A stretch of DNA of 64,000 nucleotides. Source: an uncultured Muribaculaceae bacterium (GTDB taxonomy: Bacteria; Bacteroidota; Bacteroidia; Bacteroidales; Muribaculaceae). Positions 48,770 to 58,366 of this stretch are shown here, piece by piece. The stretch is from positions 1-64,000 of the forward strand of contig CAJTXU010000007.1 in assembly GCA_910584125.1 (NCBI GenBank), written 5' to 3'. How positions within the stretch are numbered: the first letter of the stretch is position 1; each line of letters starts with the position of its first letter. Both the position numbers and the translations under genes were made by a program. The notes beneath the pieces are model-generated. The model saw nothing but the letters and a program-made list of their open reading frames with translations, had not been told where the DNA came from and ran no database searches.

Positions 48770-50188
48770 TTGGAGAAAAAGATATATTTCGTTGGCGCCG
48801 GAGGCATCGGCATGGCCAACCTGGTAAGATACTATCTGCGGCACGGAGCCGCCGTAGCGGGCTACGACCGCTCCCCTTCCGCGCTGACACGACACCTCGA
48901 GGACGAGGGCGCCGTGCTGACATTCACAGCCGATGAGGCCGAAATCCCCGCCGGTTTCCGAGATCCGGCCGAGACGCTCGTGGTCTACACCCCCGCCGTG
49001 CCCGATTCCAACCCGATACTCTCCTACTTCCGCCGCGGCGGATTCGAGGTCATCAAGCGCGCCGCCCTGCTGGGCCGCATCACGCGCCACACCGACGCCA
49101 TATGCGTGGCCGGAAGCCACGGCAAGACCACGACCTCGTCGATGATCGCCAACATCCTGCGAGACTCCTCGCAGGGCTGCACGGCCTTCCTCGGCGGGAT
49201 ACTCCGCAACACCGACAGCAACCTCGTGCTCGACGAGACCTCGCGCCTCAGCGTCGTGGAGGCCGACGAGTACGACCGCTCGTTCCACCACCTGACGCCG
49301 ATGATCGCGGTGGTGACATCGACCGATCCCGACCATCTCGACATCTACGGCGACGAGGAGCACTATCTGGAGGCGTTCACCAAGTTCACGTCTCTGATCC
49401 GCCCCGGAGGCACGCTGATCATGCACACCGGTCTGAAGATGCGACCCGACACGCAGCCGGGCGTGCGCGTCGTGACCTACAGCGGAGGCGCCGAGGGCGA
49501 CTGGCACGCCGAGGACATCGCGTTCGGCGAGGGCAAGGTGACATTCACCCTCGTCAGCCCAGAAGGCGTCCGTCTCGAAGGCGTCAGTCCGGGCGTCCCC
49601 GTCGAGATCAACATCGACAACGCCGTGGCGGCCGCCGCCGCGGCCATCACGGCTGGAGCGACACCCGAGGAGGTGAAGCGCGGCCTGGCAACGTTCAAGG
49701 GGGCCAAAAGACGCTTCGAGGTCTGGCTCGACGGCTCCGAAACCGCGTCGCGCACAGTCCTGATCGACGACTACGCACACTCGCCCGGAGAGGTCCGCGC
49801 TTCGATTACGTCCGTGCGCAAGCTGTATCCGGGCCGTGAACTCACGGTGATATTCCAGCCCCACCTCTACACCCGCACCCGCGACTTCGCCGACGAGTTC
49901 GCCCAAGCCCTCTCGCAGGCCGACCGCGTCATAATGCCCGAGATATACCCCGCGCGCGAGCTCCCCATCGAGGGAATCTCGACCGAAACCATCCTGCGGA
50001 ATGTTAAAAGCAAAGAAAAAAGCTACTGTGAGAGAAAAGATTTGCTGAATCTGATAAAAAATAGTAATTTTGAAATTCTAATGACTCTGGGCGCCGCCGA
50101 CATCGACCGCGATCTCCCGGCGATAGCCGCCGCGCTCAGGGAAAAGGACGCCCCGGCGACGCCCGGAGCGTCCGCCGACAACCTATAA
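48770..50188 (+). CDS. murC: UDP-MurNAc:L-alanine ligase MurC, TTG start
   Basis: The 472-aa ligase starts KIYFVGAGGIGMANLVRYYL (UDP site). ATP motif AGSHGKTTTSSMI (about 114-126), EADEYDRSF and DYAHSPGEVRA are all present. It starts peptide synthesis by adding L-Ala. The only in-frame start that keeps the N-terminal beta strand is TTG at 48770; an in-frame stop lies just upstream and the first in-frame ATG would delete the GxGG motif. A weak start may lower its yield. Confidence 0.93.
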   Translation: MEKKIYFVGAGGIGMANLVRYYLRHGAAVAGYDRSPSALTRHLEDEGAVLTFTADEAEIPAGFRDPAETLVVYTPAVPDSNPILSYFRRGGFEVIKRAALLGRITRHTDAICVAGSHGKTTTSSMIANILRDSSQGCTAFLGGILRNTDSNLVLDETSRLSVVEADEYDRSFHHLTPMIAVVTSTDPDHLDIYGDEEHYLEAFTKFTSLIRPGGTLIMHTGLKMRPDTQPGVRVVTYSGGAEGDWHAEDIAFGEGKVTFTLVSPEGVRLEGVSPGVPVEINIDNAVAAAAAAITAGATPEEVKRGLATFKGAKRRFEVWLDGSETASRTVLIDDYAHSPGEVRASITSVRKLYPGRELTVIFQPHLYTRTRDFADEFAQALSQADRVIMPEIYPARELPIEGISTETILRNVKSKEKSYCERKDLLNLIKNSNFEILMTLGAADIDRDLPAIAAALREKDAPATPGASADNL

Positions 50189-50240
50189 GACAACCGACAA
50201 CGAATAAGACAACCGACAACGAAACACACCTACTGGGAAA

Positions 50241-51188
50241 GTGACGGAAAAGGGAAACAGAATACTGAAATGGGGCATACTCGCCCTGCTGCTGTCGTAT
50301 GTGGCGGTCATGGCCGTGTGGGCCAACCATGAGGCGCGCGTGCATGTCTGCACGGGCATCGAGGTGAAGGTCGACGGAGGCCTCCCCTCCGACAGTGTGA
50401 CGCGCCAGGGCGTGCTCGACGAACTGCGCGACTACCCCGGCCAGATCGTCGGGCGACAGCTGCAGCAGGTCAACCCGACAGAAATCGAACGCTATCTCGC
50501 CTCGCGCAACACGTTCGAGAGCGTGAACTGCGTCCTCTCGCCCCGGGGCAAACTCGTGGTGAGGGTCGTGCCGATGATTCCCGTGATGAGGGTCTTCTTC
50601 GGCGACAACTCGTATTATATCAACAAAGACGGCAAACATATCGAGACCAACGCCGAGTTCTTCAGCGACGTCCCGGTGGTGACGGGCCGCTTCAACCGCA
50701 GTTTCGCGCCGCGCGACGTGCTGCCTCTGGTGAAGTTCGCCACCACGGACCCGATGCTGTCGGAGCTGACGAGCATGATCGTGGCCGAAGACAGGGACAA
50801 CCTCATCATCGTGCCCCGCATCCGGGGCCACGTGGTGAACTTCGGCGACACGACGCGCCTCGACGAGAAGAAACGCGCGCTGGTGATGTTTTACCGTCAG
50901 GTGATGCCCTACAAGGGCTGGCAGGAATACGACACGATATCGGTGAAGTTCCGGGGCCAGGTCGTCGCCACCCGGCGCGACAAGAGCCGCCTCAACCATG
51001 CCGAGGAGTATCATGAGGACTACGACCTCGAGGAGGCCACTCTGCCCGATGCCGGCGAGGCGACGCCGGCGACGGCGCCCGCCAAGGCCCCGGCCGACGG
51101 CGCAGCAGCCGACGTTCCCGACTCAGCCGCCAACAAAACCACGCCTAACAAAGTTAATAAGAGTAACGGGCCCCAGAACGCGGGCTGA
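50241..51188 (+). CDS. ftsQ: Cell division protein FtsQ, GTG start
   Basis: The 315-aa bitopic protein has a short cytoplasmic tail, one membrane helix (WGILALLLSYVAVMAVWA, about 11-28), then POTRA-like and beta domains. It ends in a disordered acidic then Ala/Pro-rich tail (about 255-315). Position between murC and ftsA fixes the identity. Translation begins at GTG (50241). It bridges early and late divisome proteins. Confidence 0.9.
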   Translation: MTEKGNRILKWGILALLLSYVAVMAVWANHEARVHVCTGIEVKVDGGLPSDSVTRQGVLDELRDYPGQIVGRQLQQVNPTEIERYLASRNTFESVNCVLSPRGKLVVRVVPMIPVMRVFFGDNSYYINKDGKHIETNAEFFSDVPVVTGRFNRSFAPRDVLPLVKFATTDPMLSELTSMIVAEDRDNLIIVPRIRGHVVNFGDTTRLDEKKRALVMFYRQVMPYKGWQEYDTISVKFRGQVVATRRDKSRLNHAEEYHEDYDLEEATLPDAGEATPATAPAKAPADGAAADVPDSAANKTTPNKVNKSNGPQNAG

Positions 51189-51197
51189 CACAAGGAT

Positions 51198-52529
51198 ATG
51201 AACGACGACAGGTATGTGGCTGCGATTGAAATCAGCAGCTCGAAAATAATCGCGGCGGTCGGACGCATGTATGCCGACGGCCGGCTTGAAGTGATAGCGG
51301 TCGACCAGGAACGCGGCGTCGACAGCGTGAGGTATGGCTTCATCCAGAACCTCGAGGAAACCTCCACGCGCATCATGCGGGTCATCGACAGGCTGCAGCG
51401 CAAGCCGAGCGTCGCCCCGAGAATCATCACGGGCCTATATGTCGGCCTGTCGGGACGCTCGCTGCGCAACATCCGCACCGAGGTGTCGATCTCGCTGCCC
51501 GACGAGACCGAAATCACCGACGACATACTGAAGCGTCTGCGCGAGCAGGCCCTGGCCACGGCCATCGACTCCTCGCTCGAGGTGGTCGACGCCATACCGC
51601 GCACCTACTACGTCGGCAAGTCGGAGACCCATTCGCCCAAGGGGGCTATAGGCAACGGCATACGCGCCGTGTTCGACCTCATCGTGTGCCGCCCCGAGAT
51701 GCGCCGCAACCTGACGCGCACCATCTCCGACAAGGTGGGCATAGACGTCAAGGGATATGTCGTGACCGCGCTCTCCACGGCTCAGGTGATCTTGACCTCC
51801 GAAGAGAAGCGCCTCGGCTGCATGCTCGTCGACATGGGCGCCGAGACGACCTCCGTGTCGATCTACAAGGACGGCTCGCTGCGCTATTTCGCCACGCTGC
51901 CGCTGGGAGGACGCAACATCACGCGAGACATCGTGACGCTCAGCGTGCTCGAGGAGCGCGCCGAGGAAATCAAGATGTCGATGGCCAACGCGATGAACCG
52001 CGAGGTATCCTCGTTCAACATCAACGGCGTGAAGATGACCGAGGTCAACAGCCTCACCGTGGCGCGCGCCGAGGAGATCGTGGCCAACATCGTGGAGCAG
52101 GTGAAATACGCCGGCATGAAAGACAGCGACCTGCCCGCCGGAATCATCTGCATCGGCGGCGGCATGCGCCTCAACGGCATGATCGACCTGCTCTCGCGCC
52201 AGACCGGACTGAGGGTGAACCGCGGCAAGCTGCCCGGATACGTCACCATCGACGACTCCAAGACCTCGGCCTCCGAGCTGCTGCAGGTGGCGAGCATCCT
52301 CTATTCGGGCGCGACGGCCTCGGCCGACGACGAATGTCTCGAGATGCCCGGAGCCAACGAGCTGCCCGTCACAGGCGAAGGCAACGAAGACGACCCCGAG
52401 GAGACACCCCGCGAACGCGTCGAACCCTCCGGCGGCCGCCGCAACAGGCTCTGGCAGAAATTCCACGATCGCGTGGCCAACATATTCAAGACTCCCGGCG
52501 AGGACGACTCAGACCTCATCGACGAGTGA
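51198..52529 (+). CDS. ftsA: Cell division actin homologue FtsA
   Basis: The 443-aa actin-fold ATPase has phosphate-1 motif VAAIEISSSKIIAAVGR, phosphate-2 MLVDMGAETTSVSIY and adenosine motif GIICIGGGMRLNGMI. A C-terminal amphipathic stretch (RRNRLWQKFHDRVANIFK) would bind the membrane. It tethers FtsZ to the inner membrane. It starts 9 bases after ftsQ. Confidence 0.97.
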   Translation: MNDDRYVAAIEISSSKIIAAVGRMYADGRLEVIAVDQERGVDSVRYGFIQNLEETSTRIMRVIDRLQRKPSVAPRIITGLYVGLSGRSLRNIRTEVSISLPDETEITDDILKRLREQALATAIDSSLEVVDAIPRTYYVGKSETHSPKGAIGNGIRAVFDLIVCRPEMRRNLTRTISDKVGIDVKGYVVTALSTAQVILTSEEKRLGCMLVDMGAETTSVSIYKDGSLRYFATLPLGGRNITRDIVTLSVLEERAEEIKMSMANAMNREVSSFNINGVKMTEVNSLTVARAEEIVANIVEQVKYAGMKDSDLPAGIICIGGGMRLNGMIDLLSRQTGLRVNRGKLPGYVTIDDSKTSASELLQVASILYSGATASADDECLEMPGANELPVTGEGNEDDPEETPRERVEPSGGRRNRLWQKFHDRVANIFKTPGEDDSDLIDE

Positions 52530-52582
52530 CACCCGGCGCCCGGACCGGGAAACCGATTTTCCAACCCCCAGACAACTAAGCT

Positions 52583-53968
52583 ATGGACCAGGATATAGAA
52601 AGAGACATAACCGACGCATCGGGATTCGAGACCGAAGACGGAGGCAACGCCATAATAAAGGTGATAGGCGTGGGCGGCGGTGGCGGCAACGCGGTGAACT
52701 ACATGTACCAGCAGAACATCCCGCTCATCAAGTACGTGGTCTGCAACACCGACAAGCAGGCGCTCGAGATGTCGCCCGTCGGCAACAAGCTGCTGATTGG
52801 CCGCGGCGTCACCAACGGCCGCGGGGCCGGCAACAAGCCCGAGGTCGGCCGCGAATGCGCCGAGGAGAGCATCGAGGATATCCGCGCCCTCTTCCGCGAC
52901 GAGACCGAGATGGTGTTCATCACCGCCGGAATGGGCGGAGGCACCGGCACCGGCGCGGCCCCCGTCGTGGCCCGCGAGGCCAAGGAGGCCGGCATGCTCA
53001 CCATCGGCATTGTCACCGTGCCCTTCATGTTCGAGGGCAAGAAGAAGATCCTCAAGGCTCTGGCCGGAGCCAAGGAGATGAAGAAATACGTCGACTCGCT
53101 GCTGATCATCAACAACGAGAACATCATCGAGCTCTACAAGGACTTCAACCTCTTCAACGCCTTCAGCAAGGCCGACGACACGCTGGCCAACGCCGCCCGA
53201 AGCATCTCGGAGATCATCAGCGAGACATGCTATATCAACGTCGATTTTCAGGACGTCAAGACCACGCTCAAGGACAGCGGCGCGGCCATCATAGCCACGG
53301 CGATAGGAGAGGGGGAGCACCGCATAACCGACGCCATCCAGAAGGCCCTGCACTCGCCCCTGCTCAAGAGCCACGACATCAACACCTCCAAGCGCCTGCT
53401 CTTCAAGTTCATGGGCTCGAAAGACTCCGAGAACGCGCTGCGCGCCGAGGAGATTGCCGAGATCACCAACTTCACCACCAAGCTCCCCTCGAGCATCGAC
53501 GTGAAGTGGGGCATAGGCGACGACCCCTCGATGGGCGACAAGGTGAAGATTACCGTGCTCGCCTCGGGCTTCGACGTCACCATCTTCGAAAGCTCCGACA
53601 AGGACGAGAACGGCGAGAAACCCAAGGAGACCGTCGTGTTCCGGAGCGGCGAGAACAGCACGCCCGAGGTCGCGGCCAAGGAGAAGGACGAGACGCGCCA
53701 GATCGCCGAGGTCTACGGCTCCGACAAACTCAAGGAGCAGGAGCGCGAAGCCGCCCGTCTCAAATACGCCGTGCTGAAGCCCAGCCAGTTCGACGACCAC
53801 GAGGCCATAGCCCTGCTCGAGAAGTATCCGACCTACTCGCGCCCCCAGCAGGTCAAGGAGCAGCTCCACAAGCTCTCGCTCGGCCAGCCCGTCAAGCCCG
53901 CGCAACGTCCCGAACGCCGCGACGAGCCGCGCGACGGCGGCGCACAGATCACCTTCGGCGGCTTCTGA
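52583..53968 (+). CDS. ftsZ: Cell division tubulin homologue FtsZ
   Basis: The 461-aa GTPase has GVGGGGGNAVNYM at the start of the nucleotide site, tubulin signature GMGGGTGTGAAPV (about 114-126) and T7-loop NLDFxDV-type sequence (NVDFQDVKTTL). A charged, Pro-rich linker follows residue about 340 and the protein ends QITFGGF. FtsZ forms the division ring. It is the last gene of the cluster. Confidence 0.98.
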   Translation: MDQDIERDITDASGFETEDGGNAIIKVIGVGGGGGNAVNYMYQQNIPLIKYVVCNTDKQALEMSPVGNKLLIGRGVTNGRGAGNKPEVGRECAEESIEDIRALFRDETEMVFITAGMGGGTGTGAAPVVAREAKEAGMLTIGIVTVPFMFEGKKKILKALAGAKEMKKYVDSLLIINNENIIELYKDFNLFNAFSKADDTLANAARSISEIISETCYINVDFQDVKTTLKDSGAAIIATAIGEGEHRITDAIQKALHSPLLKSHDINTSKRLLFKFMGSKDSENALRAEEIAEITNFTTKLPSSIDVKWGIGDDPSMGDKVKITVLASGFDVTIFESSDKDENGEKPKETVVFRSGENSTPEVAAKEKDETRQIAEVYGSDKLKEQEREAARLKYAVLKPSQFDDHEAIALLEKYPTYSRPQQVKEQLHKLSLGQPVKPAQRPERRDEPRDGGAQITFGGF

Positions 53969-54037
53969 GCCGACATAACATCTCATGATTTACCGTAACT
54001 CAACTAAATAAAACAAAGACACAGCATCCCGAACAAG

Positions 54038-55684
54038 ATGGAAAATTCATTTTCAATGGTGGCCAAGACCTATCAGGGTCTTGAGGACGTGCTGCGCGAC
54101 GAGCTGCTGAGCCTCGGCGCCGAGAACGTGGAGATAGGTCGCCGCATGGTGAGCTTCGAGGGCGACCTCGAGCTGATGTACAAGGCCAACCTCTGCTGCC
54201 GCACGGCCCTGAGGATTTTGAAACCGATTGAAAAGTTCACGGCCCGCACCCCCGACGAGCTTTATGACGTGGTGCGCGATATCGAATGGGAGAAATACAT
54301 GACGACCGAGACGACGTTCGCCATCGATTCGACAGTCAACAGCGAGGAGTTCACCCATTCACGCTTCGTGACCTACAGGGTCAAGGACGGCATCGTCGAC
54401 CACTTCTCGGACACGTGCGGCAAGCGTCCATCGATCAGCGTCGCCAATCCCGACAGAATCTTCGACGTGCATATCTCCGACAACCGGGTCACCATCTCGC
54501 TCGACTCGAGCGGCGAGCCCCTCTCCAAACGCGGATACCGCGCCGAGCAGACCGAAGCGCCAATCAGCGAGGTCCTCGCCGCCGGAATCATCCTCAAGAC
54601 AGGCTGGCGCGGCGACTGCGACTTCGCCGACCCGATGTGCGGCTCGGGAACGTTCCTCATCGAGGCCGCCCTAATCGCCGCAAACATCAATCCGGGAATC
54701 TACCGCACCGGTTTCGCCTTCGAGAAGTGGGATGATTTCGACGCCGACCTCTTCGAGGCCCTCTATAACGACGACAGCGCCGAGCGCGAGTTCAAGTGCA
54801 AGATATACGGCGGCGACATCGACCCCGAGGCCGTGCAGACGGCCCGCCGCAACATAAAATCAGCCCAGGTGGAGGAGATGATCGAGCTCTCCTGCCGTCC
54901 TATGGCCGACTGGACCGAGAACCCCGAGGAGGGCGTCCTCGTCATGAATCCCCCCTACGGCAAGCGTCTGCGCCCCGACGACATGGAGGAGCTATACCGT
55001 GGCATCGGCACATGCCTCAAGCGCAATTTCCGCGGATGGCACGCCTGGATCATCAGCCTCGACAACGAGGATTTCGACTGGATCGGCCTCAAGCCCTCAA
55101 TCAAACTGCCGTTGCTCAACGGCAGCCTCGAGTGCTCGCTGCGTGAGTACGTGATGTTCGACGGCCGCTACAATGACTTCCGCTCGGAGGGTGGCTCGGT
55201 CAAGGGCTTCGACGCCGACGGCGAGCAAAACCGCGGCCCGCGCAAGATGAAGCGCCTGTCGGACGACGAATGGAAGCGCGAGACCCGCAAGTTCGGCCAG
55301 CACGACCGCAGGCCGTCGGGCTACTCCGGCCGCAAGGAAGAGAGAAGGGATTTCCGCCGAGACGACAGGCGTGATGACAGGCGGGACGACCGCAGGGATT
55401 ACCGACGTGACGACCGACGTGACGACCGCAAGGATTTCCGACGCGACGACCGACGTGACGACCGCCGCGACGACCGAAAGGATTTCCGACGCGACGACCG
55501 CCGTCCGCAGGGCCGCGACGACCGCCGTCCGCAGGGCCGCGACGACCGCCGCAAATCAGGCCGCGACGACCGCCGCGACAAGGGTCCCGTCAGCATAACG
55601 CCCAAGACTCCGAGCATCGACCCGGGCCGACAGACGGTGATCAACCCCGTGCATTTCCGCAAACGCAAGGACCGTAACGACTAA
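54038..55684 (+). CDS. THUMP-domain rRNA guanine-N2 methyltransferase (RlmL-like) with an Arg/Asp-repeat tail
   Basis: The 548-aa protein has an N-terminal THUMP RNA-binding region (about 45-160) and a Rossmann methyltransferase with FADPMCGSGTFLIEAA (about 200-215) and the catalytic VMNPPYGKRL (about 303-312). It lacks the second RlmK-type domain of E. coli RlmL. The C-terminal 150 residues are low complexity: repeats of RRDD, RKDF and RPQGRDD, highly charged and probably disordered. The family methylates G2445 of 23S rRNA. The tail may add RNA affinity, an inference. Confidence 0.9.
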   Translation: MENSFSMVAKTYQGLEDVLRDELLSLGAENVEIGRRMVSFEGDLELMYKANLCCRTALRILKPIEKFTARTPDELYDVVRDIEWEKYMTTETTFAIDSTVNSEEFTHSRFVTYRVKDGIVDHFSDTCGKRPSISVANPDRIFDVHISDNRVTISLDSSGEPLSKRGYRAEQTEAPISEVLAAGIILKTGWRGDCDFADPMCGSGTFLIEAALIAANINPGIYRTGFAFEKWDDFDADLFEALYNDDSAEREFKCKIYGGDIDPEAVQTARRNIKSAQVEEMIELSCRPMADWTENPEEGVLVMNPPYGKRLRPDDMEELYRGIGTCLKRNFRGWHAWIISLDNEDFDWIGLKPSIKLPLLNGSLECSLREYVMFDGRYNDFRSEGGSVKGFDADGEQNRGPRKMKRLSDDEWKRETRKFGQHDRRPSGYSGRKEERRDFRRDDRRDDRRDDRRDYRRDDRRDDRKDFRRDDRRDDRRDDRKDFRRDDRRPQGRDDRRPQGRDDRRKSGRDDRRDKGPVSITPKTPSIDPGRQTVINPVHFRKRKDRND

Positions 55685-55696
55685 ACCCGAAACAGG

Positions 55697-56668
55697 ATGA
55701 TCCGCAGGCATGTGATGGGAAAGGAGGGGATGACGCTGGCCCTCGCCGCCGCGCTGGCCATGGCGGCCGTCGCGTTCTTCTGCGCCGCCCCGCAGTCGCT
55801 CGGCGGCGACATGGGCATATGCCTCCCTTCGCCCAACCGCTGGGGCATGACCCCGCTCGGAGGCTGGATCTTCAATCTCTCCGCGCTGCTTGTGGCCACC
55901 GTCACGCTCTATTTCTTCAACAAGCAGTTCACAGTGGTGCAGGGCTCCGACACCGTGCTGACGGGCATGTTCATATTCACGGCGTGCTCGAACGTCTGGG
56001 TGTCGGGCATACTGACGTCGTCGGGCATAATGGCCCTGGCAAACCTGATATGCCTCTCGGTGCTGTTCGGCTGCTGGCAGAAGCACAACGCGACCCAGGA
56101 GATGTTCCTGATAGCCACGATCCTGGCCGTAGGCTCGATGTTCCAGTATGCGTTCATCTTCATGACCCCGGTCTACCTGCTCGGGGCCATGATGCTGAAA
56201 TGCTTCAATTTCCGTTGCCTTGTGGCATATCTGATGGGGCTCGCCGCCCCATACTGGGTGGCCGTCGGACTTGGCATAGTGTCGGTCGACGCCTTCACGA
56301 TGCCGACGTTCACCAACCTCTTCGACGGCTTCGCCTCCCGCAGCGGTCTGCTGGTAGGGATGCTCAACGTGGCGGTGACGGCGTTCATCGGCCTGATACT
56401 GGCCTTCAACAACGGCGTCCGCCTCTACGCCGGCAACACGCAGCGGCGTCTCTACAACATGGTGGTCGACCTGCTCGGGGTGGCCTGCGTGATGTGCATG
56501 CTGCTCGACTTCAACAACATGGTGGCCTACATGGCTACGCTCTATATGATCACGGCCTTCCAGCTGGCCAATCTGTTCGCCCTGTGGCACGTGCACCGCG
56601 GCGGCCTCTGGCTGTTCATGCTCTCGCTGCTCTATGTGGCGGCTTACCTGATAATGATACTCGGATGA
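55697..56668 (+). CDS. Polytopic membrane protein of unknown function
   Basis: The 323-aa protein has about 8-9 hydrophobic helices and short loops, with a basic N-terminus (MIRRHVMGKEGM). It resembles the uncharacterised Bacteroidota DUF6427-type proteins in length and hydrophobic pattern, but I cannot confirm this. It overlaps pdxB at an ATGA junction, so the two are co-expressed. Confidence 0.72.
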   Translation: MIRRHVMGKEGMTLALAAALAMAAVAFFCAAPQSLGGDMGICLPSPNRWGMTPLGGWIFNLSALLVATVTLYFFNKQFTVVQGSDTVLTGMFIFTACSNVWVSGILTSSGIMALANLICLSVLFGCWQKHNATQEMFLIATILAVGSMFQYAFIFMTPVYLLGAMMLKCFNFRCLVAYLMGLAAPYWVAVGLGIVSVDAFTMPTFTNLFDGFASRSGLLVGMLNVAVTAFIGLILAFNNGVRLYAGNTQRRLYNMVVDLLGVACVMCMLLDFNNMVAYMATLYMITAFQLANLFALWHVHRGGLWLFMLSLLYVAAYLIMILG

Positions 56669-57693
56669 AGATAATAGCAGACGAAAACATACCCTTTCTG
56701 CGCGGGCGCCTGGAGGCCATGCGCCCCGGCGGCGCCGAGGTGACATATGTCGACCAGTTCGGGTTCACGCCCGGTCTGGTGCGCGACGCCGACGCCGTCG
56801 TGATTCGCACGCGCACGCGCTGCGACGCCTCGCTGCTTGAAGGCTCGTCGGTGCGTCTGGTCGCCACGGCCACCATCGGCATGGATCAGATTGACCTCGG
56901 CTGGTGCGCCGGCCGGGGCATAGAGGTGCGCAACGCCCCCGGCTGCAACGCCCCGGGCGTGGCCCAGTATGTGTGGGCCTCGCTGCTGCGCTCGGGCTTC
57001 GACCCGGCGAGGCATACGCTCGGCATAGTTGGATGCGGCAACGTCGGCTCGGTGGTGCGCGAATGGGGCGAGTCGCTGGGATGCCGCATGCTCGTGTCCG
57101 ACCCTCCGCGTCAGGAAGCCGGAATGCCCGGCGAATACACGCCGCTCGACCGTCTGCTTGCCGAGAGCGACGCCGTGACGCTCCACACGCCGCTGACGCT
57201 CGCCGGGCCGCACGCCACGCGCCATCTGATCGGGGAGCGCGAGCTCGCGCTGATGCGCGACGGCGCTATTCTGGTCAACGCCGCCCGCGGACCGGTGGTG
57301 GACTTCGAGGCACTGCGCCCCGAGATGACGGGCGGAAGGCTCCGCGCCATCATCGACACCTGGGAAGGGGAGCCCCGCGTGGACCGCGCGATCCTCGACG
57401 CCGCCCTGTACGCGACGTTCCACATCGCCGGATACTCGCTGCAGGGCAAGCAGCGCGCCACGCGCATGGCCATCGAGGCCGTGGAGCGGGCATTCGGCGT
57501 GGAGGTCGACAAGAGCGGTCTCGAGCAGGCCTATGCCGGTCTCCCCGGCGTGACGGCCGCCGACATCATGGCCTCTTACGATCCGGCCGCCGACACGGCC
57601 GCGCTCCGCGCCGCGCCCGACGACTTCGACCGCCTCAGGCATGACTACGAATACCGCCGCGAGACACGCGTCGGCAACGCCTCAACATTCTAA
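56665..57693 (+). CDS. pdxB: Erythronate-4-phosphate dehydrogenase
   Basis: The 342-aa D-2-hydroxyacid dehydrogenase starts MKIIADENIPFL. NAD motif GIVGCGNVGSVV (about 117-128), catalytic Arg in NAARGPVVD, Glu in WEGEP and His in FHIAGYS are present. The C-terminal PdxB-specific dimerisation region follows. It oxidises 4-phosphoerythronate in deoxyxylulose-5-phosphate-dependent pyridoxal phosphate synthesis. The ATGA overlap with the membrane protein sets the start; a much longer upstream frame is not coding. Confidence 0.93.
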   Translation: MKIIADENIPFLRGRLEAMRPGGAEVTYVDQFGFTPGLVRDADAVVIRTRTRCDASLLEGSSVRLVATATIGMDQIDLGWCAGRGIEVRNAPGCNAPGVAQYVWASLLRSGFDPARHTLGIVGCGNVGSVVREWGESLGCRMLVSDPPRQEAGMPGEYTPLDRLLAESDAVTLHTPLTLAGPHATRHLIGERELALMRDGAILVNAARGPVVDFEALRPEMTGGRLRAIIDTWEGEPRVDRAILDAALYATFHIAGYSLQGKQRATRMAIEAVERAFGVEVDKSGLEQAYAGLPGVTAADIMASYDPAADTAALRAAPDDFDRLRHDYEYRRETRVGNASTF

Positions 57694-57709
57694 CCGACAC
57701 CGATTGCCG

Positions 57710-58366
57710 ATGAAGAAATATTACGTTGTATGGTCGGGCCGTGTGCCCGGCGTCTACGATGACCTGCGCGACGCCCTCGAGCAGGTCGACGACTATCCCG
57801 GCGCATCGTTCAAGAGTTTCGAGAGCGCCGAGGCCGCGGCCGTGGCCTTCAGGCAGGGCTGCGCCCGCGAGGAGGGCCGCGAGGTCGCCGGTCTGCTGCT
57901 CGACGCCCAGCGCCGCAATATCCCGGCCTCCGGCCGCCCGGACTATATGTCGATACCAGAGATCGACCTCTCGGGGTGGGCCGTAGACGCCGCATGCGCC
58001 GGCAACCCGGGCCGCATGGAATACCGGGGCGTCGAACTCATGACGGGGCGCGAGCTTTTCCGCGTCGGCCCGGTGGAGCATTCCACCAACAACATCGGCG
58101 AGTTCCTGGCCATTGTTCACGCGCTGTCGCTGATGTTCCGTATGGGCGAGCGCCACACGATATACTCTGATTCGAAGACGGGCATGGCATGGGTGCGCGA
58201 CCGCAAGGTGAAGACACAGCTGAAACGCACGCCGCAGACCGAGAGGAGCTTCCAGCTCATGGAGCGCGCCCTGTCATGGCTCAACACGCATACGGTCGAT
58301 GTCCGCATCCGCAAATGGGAGACAGAGAGATGGGGGGAGATTCCGGCCGACTTCGGAAGGAAATAG
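57710..58366 (+). CDS. Ribonuclease HI with N-terminal viroplasmin (caulimovirus VI-like) domain
   Basis: The 218-aa protein has an N-terminal hybrid-binding domain MKKYYVVWSGRVPGVYDDLRDALEQV, typical of type 1 RNases H that grip RNA/DNA hybrids. The catalytic domain has Asp in AVDAACAGNPG, Glu in NNIGEFLAIVHAL, Asp in IYSDSKTGMAW and a late Asp (PADFG). It degrades RNA in hybrids. The start MKKYYVVW is the family N-terminus. It overlaps queG by 37 bases. Confidence 0.92.
   Translation: MKKYYVVWSGRVPGVYDDLRDALEQVDDYPGASFKSFESAEAAAVAFRQGCAREEGREVAGLLLDAQRRNIPASGRPDYMSIPEIDLSGWAVDAACAGNPGRMEYRGVELMTGRELFRVGPVEHSTNNIGEFLAIVHALSLMFRMGERHTIYSDSKTGMAWVRDRKVKTQLKRTPQTERSFQLMERALSWLNTHTVDVRIRKWETERWGEIPADFGRK

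Noticed and set aside
55819..56664. Upstream extension of pdxB overlapping the membrane protein gene
   Set aside because: The PdxB family N-terminus starts at 56665 in an ATGA overlap, and the upstream part is Arg/Pro-rich shadow sequence.
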